Both the position numbers and the translations under genes were made by a program. Of a DNA stretch of 64,000 nucleotides, positions 59,341 to 64,000 are shown piece after piece; positions within the stretch are counted from its first letter, which is position 1; every line of letters begins with the position of its first letter. Under the pieces are notes generated by a model. It was given only the letters and a program-made list of their open reading frames with translations, had not been told where the DNA came from and did no database searches. Source of the stretch: Parus major. Its lineage: Eukaryota; Chordata; Aves; Passeriformes; Paridae. The stretch spans positions 14,430,256 to 14,494,255 of the forward strand of contig NC_031769.1 in assembly GCF_001522545.3 (NCBI RefSeq), given 5' to 3'.

Positions 59341-62300
59341 CCTTTTGTGGATTCTGGTAGATTTTGTCACTGTCAGTTAGTATGAACCTACATGCCCATT
59401 TCTGGGTCCTGCATAACCAGAGAAGGCAAATTTAGCAGGCCACCACTCCCCACACTTGATGTATAGTGTTCTGACAACCTGTTTTCTTTGAGATTTCAGG
59501 CATTCCAATATTGTGGGCCATTAATTGTAGAAATCTCCTGGCTTCTGTTTGAGGAATCAAAACAATTTACTTCAACAGGAGGTAGTCCCTTATGAGATAC
59601 ATCCAGCTGGCCACCATGGGGATCAGCCTCATCGTCTTTACAAGCAGGATATGTTCACATGCCAAAGTCAGCAGAAACAAAATAGATGACACATCCACAC
59701 TCCGAAGGTTTGTATTCCCAATAAACCCAAGCAGAAATAAGACAGGATGAGGAGCCAGGTCCAAATCAAGCATTTAATTCAAACATTTACATGCCTGAGA
59801 TCAAACTCTTGGATTACAGATTAAATCCCTAAAATGTTTAGGGAGGTAGGAGCTGCCTGTGAATTGTCTCTTAGATATGTCTGGGGACATTGTGTGACAT
59901 CTGTTGTACAAGCTTGGATTTGTAAAACCCACATGCAAAACAGTGGGTTTAGACCAAATTGCTGATGTCTGAAATTTTCACTCTGCTTGATACGAGACAT
60001 TGCCAAATCTCCAGCAGTATCTGTGTCTGAGACTCTTTTACCTCTCATCCCACACACCTTGAGCTGATTTTTACTTCGACAACTTCTTGCTCTTTATACC
60101 TTGGGAGCCATATATCAAGGAGAAATCTGATCAGGAGGAGAGGACAGGGATTCTGTCTGTTCTCTGATCCTTAATGCAGTTTTCATCTTGAGGTGATTTA
60201 AGTCTTTCTGTTCAAAAAATCTGACTTCAGTCATGCACTCTGAGCCAAGTGAGGTTACTCAGGATTTATAGCACTCTGTTGTGTGACCACTGAATTTGGA
60301 GTACTTTTGTGAGGATATTTGCTGTTGTGATTTTGGGACACTTTTGTCTCACCTTTTTTCTGCGAGTTTTGAGCATCTCTATATCCCTGCACAGAAAGAA
60401 GTAGAGCAAAGAAGCTCAGAAGCACTTTTCGCTGCTCGTGAAACTGCCACGGGGTCCCAAGCCACCTTCTCTATATTCTCTTGGATATTTTGGGCAGCAA
60501 TGTGCTCCTCACAGATAATTTGAGAATTTCTACTGGAGTTTCTTGTAGCCTTGCAGAATGAAACCTGAAGTCCTGACCAAAGAAAGTCCCATAAGGCTCA
60601 TGCCTACTTGTGTATCTGAGAGTTGGGCACGTCCAAACCTTTACTCTGGCCCCACACAGCTCTAGAGTGACAGTTCTGAGGGTACTGCACAGTCCTGGGA
60701 GAGACAGCTCCTTTCAGTGGCACCTGGAGGACCCAAAGGTGACTCCAGAACACTGCTAGGGGCACTTTCTCCTGTTTTGAACTAACTGGAATGGAGTGTC
60801 TCTCTTGCCACACTGCTGTGTTTGAGGAGAAGTCAGTGTCAGCAGCTGTCCACTGCTGAGAGACAGAAACAACCACAGCAGGCCCTAAAATGGACCTCTG
60901 CAGATCTGGCATTTCAGCTCTCAATTCAGTGGGGAACAATTGAGAGCTTATGCATGCTCCATGGATACAGCAAGAGAAAAGGTGTCCTAGCACAGGGAAC
61001 TTTGTGCATTCATATCATTTCCAAACTGGCTAAAAGGGGTTGATATCTTTCACAGCAGTTATCCACCTTTGGGAAATCTTGTGTGATATAAAATTCCAGA
61101 GGGAAGAAGATATTACACTGTTATTGTTGGGTAAGGCTGTTTGTGCCAGTCATTGGAGATACATCCATGCTGTGCTGCTGCAGACGGCTCCCCTGCCACA
61201 CAAAATCTCTGAAAACAAGGGGACTTGAGGCTAGGAGTGGGAACTTCTATGAAAACCAGTTTTGTTGCTTGAAAATAAGGACTGAGGATTAAATGGACTA
61301 TTTAATATGTTTTTCATGGGTTGAGTGCCTCTCTTTTCTGTGCTTACTATTTTTCAGCCTTCCCTGCTCACAGCATCCCAAGTATATGTTAACACTCTTT
61401 CCTTTGGATGAGCTAACAAAACATCTTCTCTGAATTCCTCTCAATCTGTGTAGCCACATTCCTCCATGACTTGGTAAAGCTCCAAGACACCATTCCACAG
61501 ATAACTTGCCATGCAACCTGTGGCTGTGTGTAAATAAATGTGTATATATAGTGTATGTGGTGTCCTCTATAAAGGCAGAACTGTACATATTAGAGCTGTT
61601 TAGAATCAACAAGGACTGAGGGTTTTGCACTTAATTTTCTTTCTCCTCTCTCCATCAGAAAGAGACCAAGTAGAAATTGCTCATTGAAACAAAGTTCATC
61701 CCTGTTGGATCAATTCTTTGCTCTGGGGGTTCTGCCTGAACTGCAACAGAAAGCTCAGACCTGAGGTTGCTACATTTGTGGAAATTAGGCAACCATGCAG
61801 GAGTGAAGTCTGCCAACACCCAGCAATGGGGGGAGGAGGGGGCAGTGCCTGCCTGTGGGCATGAGAGCAGGCAGAATTCTCCCCCAGGCAGGATGAGGCT
61901 GGCTGGTGCCACAGGGAAGTACAACTCTGCAATACCTTCCCCGTTCCTTGCAATTTAGAAGCACTGACAGATCTTTTCCTTGCACTTGGAAAAATTCAGT
62001 CAGTAGTGAAGAGTGAAGAGTGAATTCTGAATGGACCCATTCCACATTAACTGTTTTTCAAAGGACTTTAACTATTTTTTTGAAGCTTGTTACTGCTTTC
62101 TGTCACCAACCTTCTCCTTTCCCAATCCTTTGAAAGTTTCTCTGCCTTCACAGCAGATCAAACCAGCCAGTTCCAGTGTCTGCTCCGTGGTCACCCAGAG
62201 GTGTGCAGGGCCAGGGCTGAGCCCAGAGCTCCATCTCAGCCAAGCTGCACAGAGCTGGCTCAGCTGGCTCAGGCCCAGGATGCAGCTTATCTGCCAACAG

Positions 62301-63199
62301 AGAAGCCACCCATGGATAATGGAAAGTGACTGCAGCAATGGAACGTGTTACAAAACTCCTACTGACTTCAAGGGAGCTGACTGGCAGAAATCACTATGTA
62401 CTTATACTAGGGAAGTAATGTGGGACAGTAAATTAATCTCAGCAGTCCTAGCTTCAGGGGTTCTTGAAGCTATTTTGTGCAGTTTTCCTTAGCGTGGATA
62501 TTTTTGCTATTAAATTTGTAAGAACGAAGCCAAACTTCTCTCAAACTGCTAGCTGTGCTTTGTTTTGGGATTTCCAGAAAAATAGATGAAGCCAGATTTT
62601 AGTCTGACTCCCACCTGTAAGCAGAGACTGGTCCATGTCTGCTGAAAGCCTTGTGACTCTGCAAATTTGAATCCCTCTTGGCCTCTGATCTATATCTGTG
62701 TCCACCTGGCTTCAAGTCTCATTACAGAAGATCCACCCAGCTGTAGTTCAAGGACAAAACAAGTCAAGCTTTGTGTATGAACTGGACCACACATAATATC
62801 AGTTGAGTCAAAATGGAAATATAATAGCCATAATCACAGCAAACAGTGGAACTTCTGGTTTCCTCTTTAATCAGAGACGTGAGAAATTCAGGGAGGAAAG
62901 AGTAGCATGTCTACATGAGGCAGGGAGTAGGTGTTTAGTAATTTTACTTATTGCAGTTTAAAATGGGCCCAGCCCAAGCATTTCCAGGGAAGATCAGATT
63001 TCCAGACTCATATTGGTATTCCATTTTTGAGTGCCAGTGGTACAGAAAACAACACTTGTCTTTTAAAGTTGAAATTCCAGCTGTGGTGCTGTGAGGACCA
63101 GCTCTGTGATGAGCCAGAGCAGAGAGAGGAAACTTTTTGAATTTCTGTGGATTATCATGCAGCACCAGGTGGAAGTGAGGGAATGCTCTCATTATAAAG
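59341..63199. other. Non-coding stretch
   Basis: No supported gene. Frames of 100-153 codons at 60604-60993, 61298-61630 and 62031-62492 lack motifs and overlap frames on the other strand. Confidence 0.5.
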
Positions 63200-63760
63200 G
63201 TGCCTGGGCGTGGGGTCAGTGGCTTTCCCTCCATGGCTGCAAGGGCTGCCTTGGCTGCAGCAGGAGCTGGGTTGCTCCTTGAGAGCTGCCCCTCACCTCT
63301 TTCCTCCCTCCCACAGAAACCTCTTTTGGGGTGACCTTTACCCTGGCAGGGAAAATGGGCTAGAGAGAAGTGCTGCTTTCCCTCTTCCCTGCCTGCTTGG
63401 ACCAGCACAACCGCTCGCAGTGCAGTGGCTGGTAGGAAATGCAGGTGGCACAGGAGAGGAGCACAGCCACAGCAGGGACACCATCGCCAGCTGGCTCACT
63501 GGCAGGACAGCCTCAAGTCACCTGGGACGATTCAGCTCGGGAGCTGCAGCTCGGCAGACACAGCCCCGCCTGCAGGAGCCACCACAGGCAGCCGCACCAC
63601 CGTGAGGAGCAGGGTGCCCACCTTGACCGAGCACTCGAGAAGGAAGCCACTCAGCCCTTCCTCCTCTGCCCCAACTCCACCCTCTGCACTTCCAGCTTGG
63701 AGACTGCCTGGCTCCCTCAGGGCTGCTGAAAGCTCTCTGGCTTTCAGGAACACAGCTGTT
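63200..63760. other. GC-richer end block with overlapping open frames
   Basis: GC content rises and scattered CG dinucleotides appear (CATCGCC, GATTCAGCTCGG, GCAGCCGCACCACCG, GACCGAGCACTCG). Up to five frames on both strands stay open for 63-135 codons, which the composition explains. It is too CpG-poor for a clear island. It could be the start of an exon-bearing or regulatory region just past the window. Confidence 0.35.
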
Positions 63761-64000
63761 AGTGACCTGACAAAGGAACAACAGATTTGTTATGCCTATT
63801 TGATATTTTTATTGGCACTAGAACTTCTGTGACAGGAGAAAGGGAAAGCCGTACTTCCTAAGAGACTGAGGAGCGAATTACACACTTGTGCATTGTCACT
63901 GGTATGGGTGGGAAATGGCCACAAGGAGGTCCTCACTTGCTACATAGAGGCCTTGTAACTTGTAGTGGAAATAAAATGTACTCTGCTGGAAACTTCTGCT

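Overview
The window reads as ordinary avian nuclear DNA, most likely from a passerine bird. The clearest marker is a decayed short interspersed element at about 21767-21912. It has a tRNA-Ile-like head joined to a CR1-type 3' tail, the architecture of TguSINE1 known from zebra finch and other songbirds. Most of the rest is AT-rich, CpG-poor, repeat-poor sequence with stops in all frames, as expected for large introns or an intergenic block. No complete gene, rRNA, functional tRNA, CRISPR array or intact mobile element was recognised.

Layout. 1-130 is the edge of a CpG island. 131-10.6 kb is AT-rich and almost featureless, apart from a TA/GATA microsatellite at 2.06-2.15 kb. 10.69 kb holds a perfect 36-bp palindrome. 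10.96-11.2 kb is a GC-rich block with homeodomain-type sites and a possible minus-strand terminal exon. 19.08-19.64 kb is a second CpG island, built around a perfect 12-bp minisatellite. Its unit, extended by 4 bases, also occurs once in the island at the start of the window. 21.19-21.40 kb and 27.48-27.63 kb hold the two best minus-strand exon candidates. 31-34.1 kb is a higher-GC block with many medium open frames that match nothing I recognise. 35.8-37.4 kb and 26.0-26.5 kb look like clusters of conserved non-coding elements, judged only by their texture of homeodomain-, octamer- and NKX-like sites. 37.4-64 kb is again mostly featureless, with small tandem duplications, a perfect (ATTTT)16 array at 59.26 kb and a GC-richer end after 63.2 kb.

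If the exon candidates are real, they suggest one or more genes on the minus strand with long introns. They cannot be joined into one gene from sequence alone. Nothing here amounts to a demonstrated new biological system. The items most worth checking are the two exon candidates, the 12-bp CpG-island minisatellite that is open in all six frames, the perfect hairpins, and the 35.8-37.4 kb cluster.
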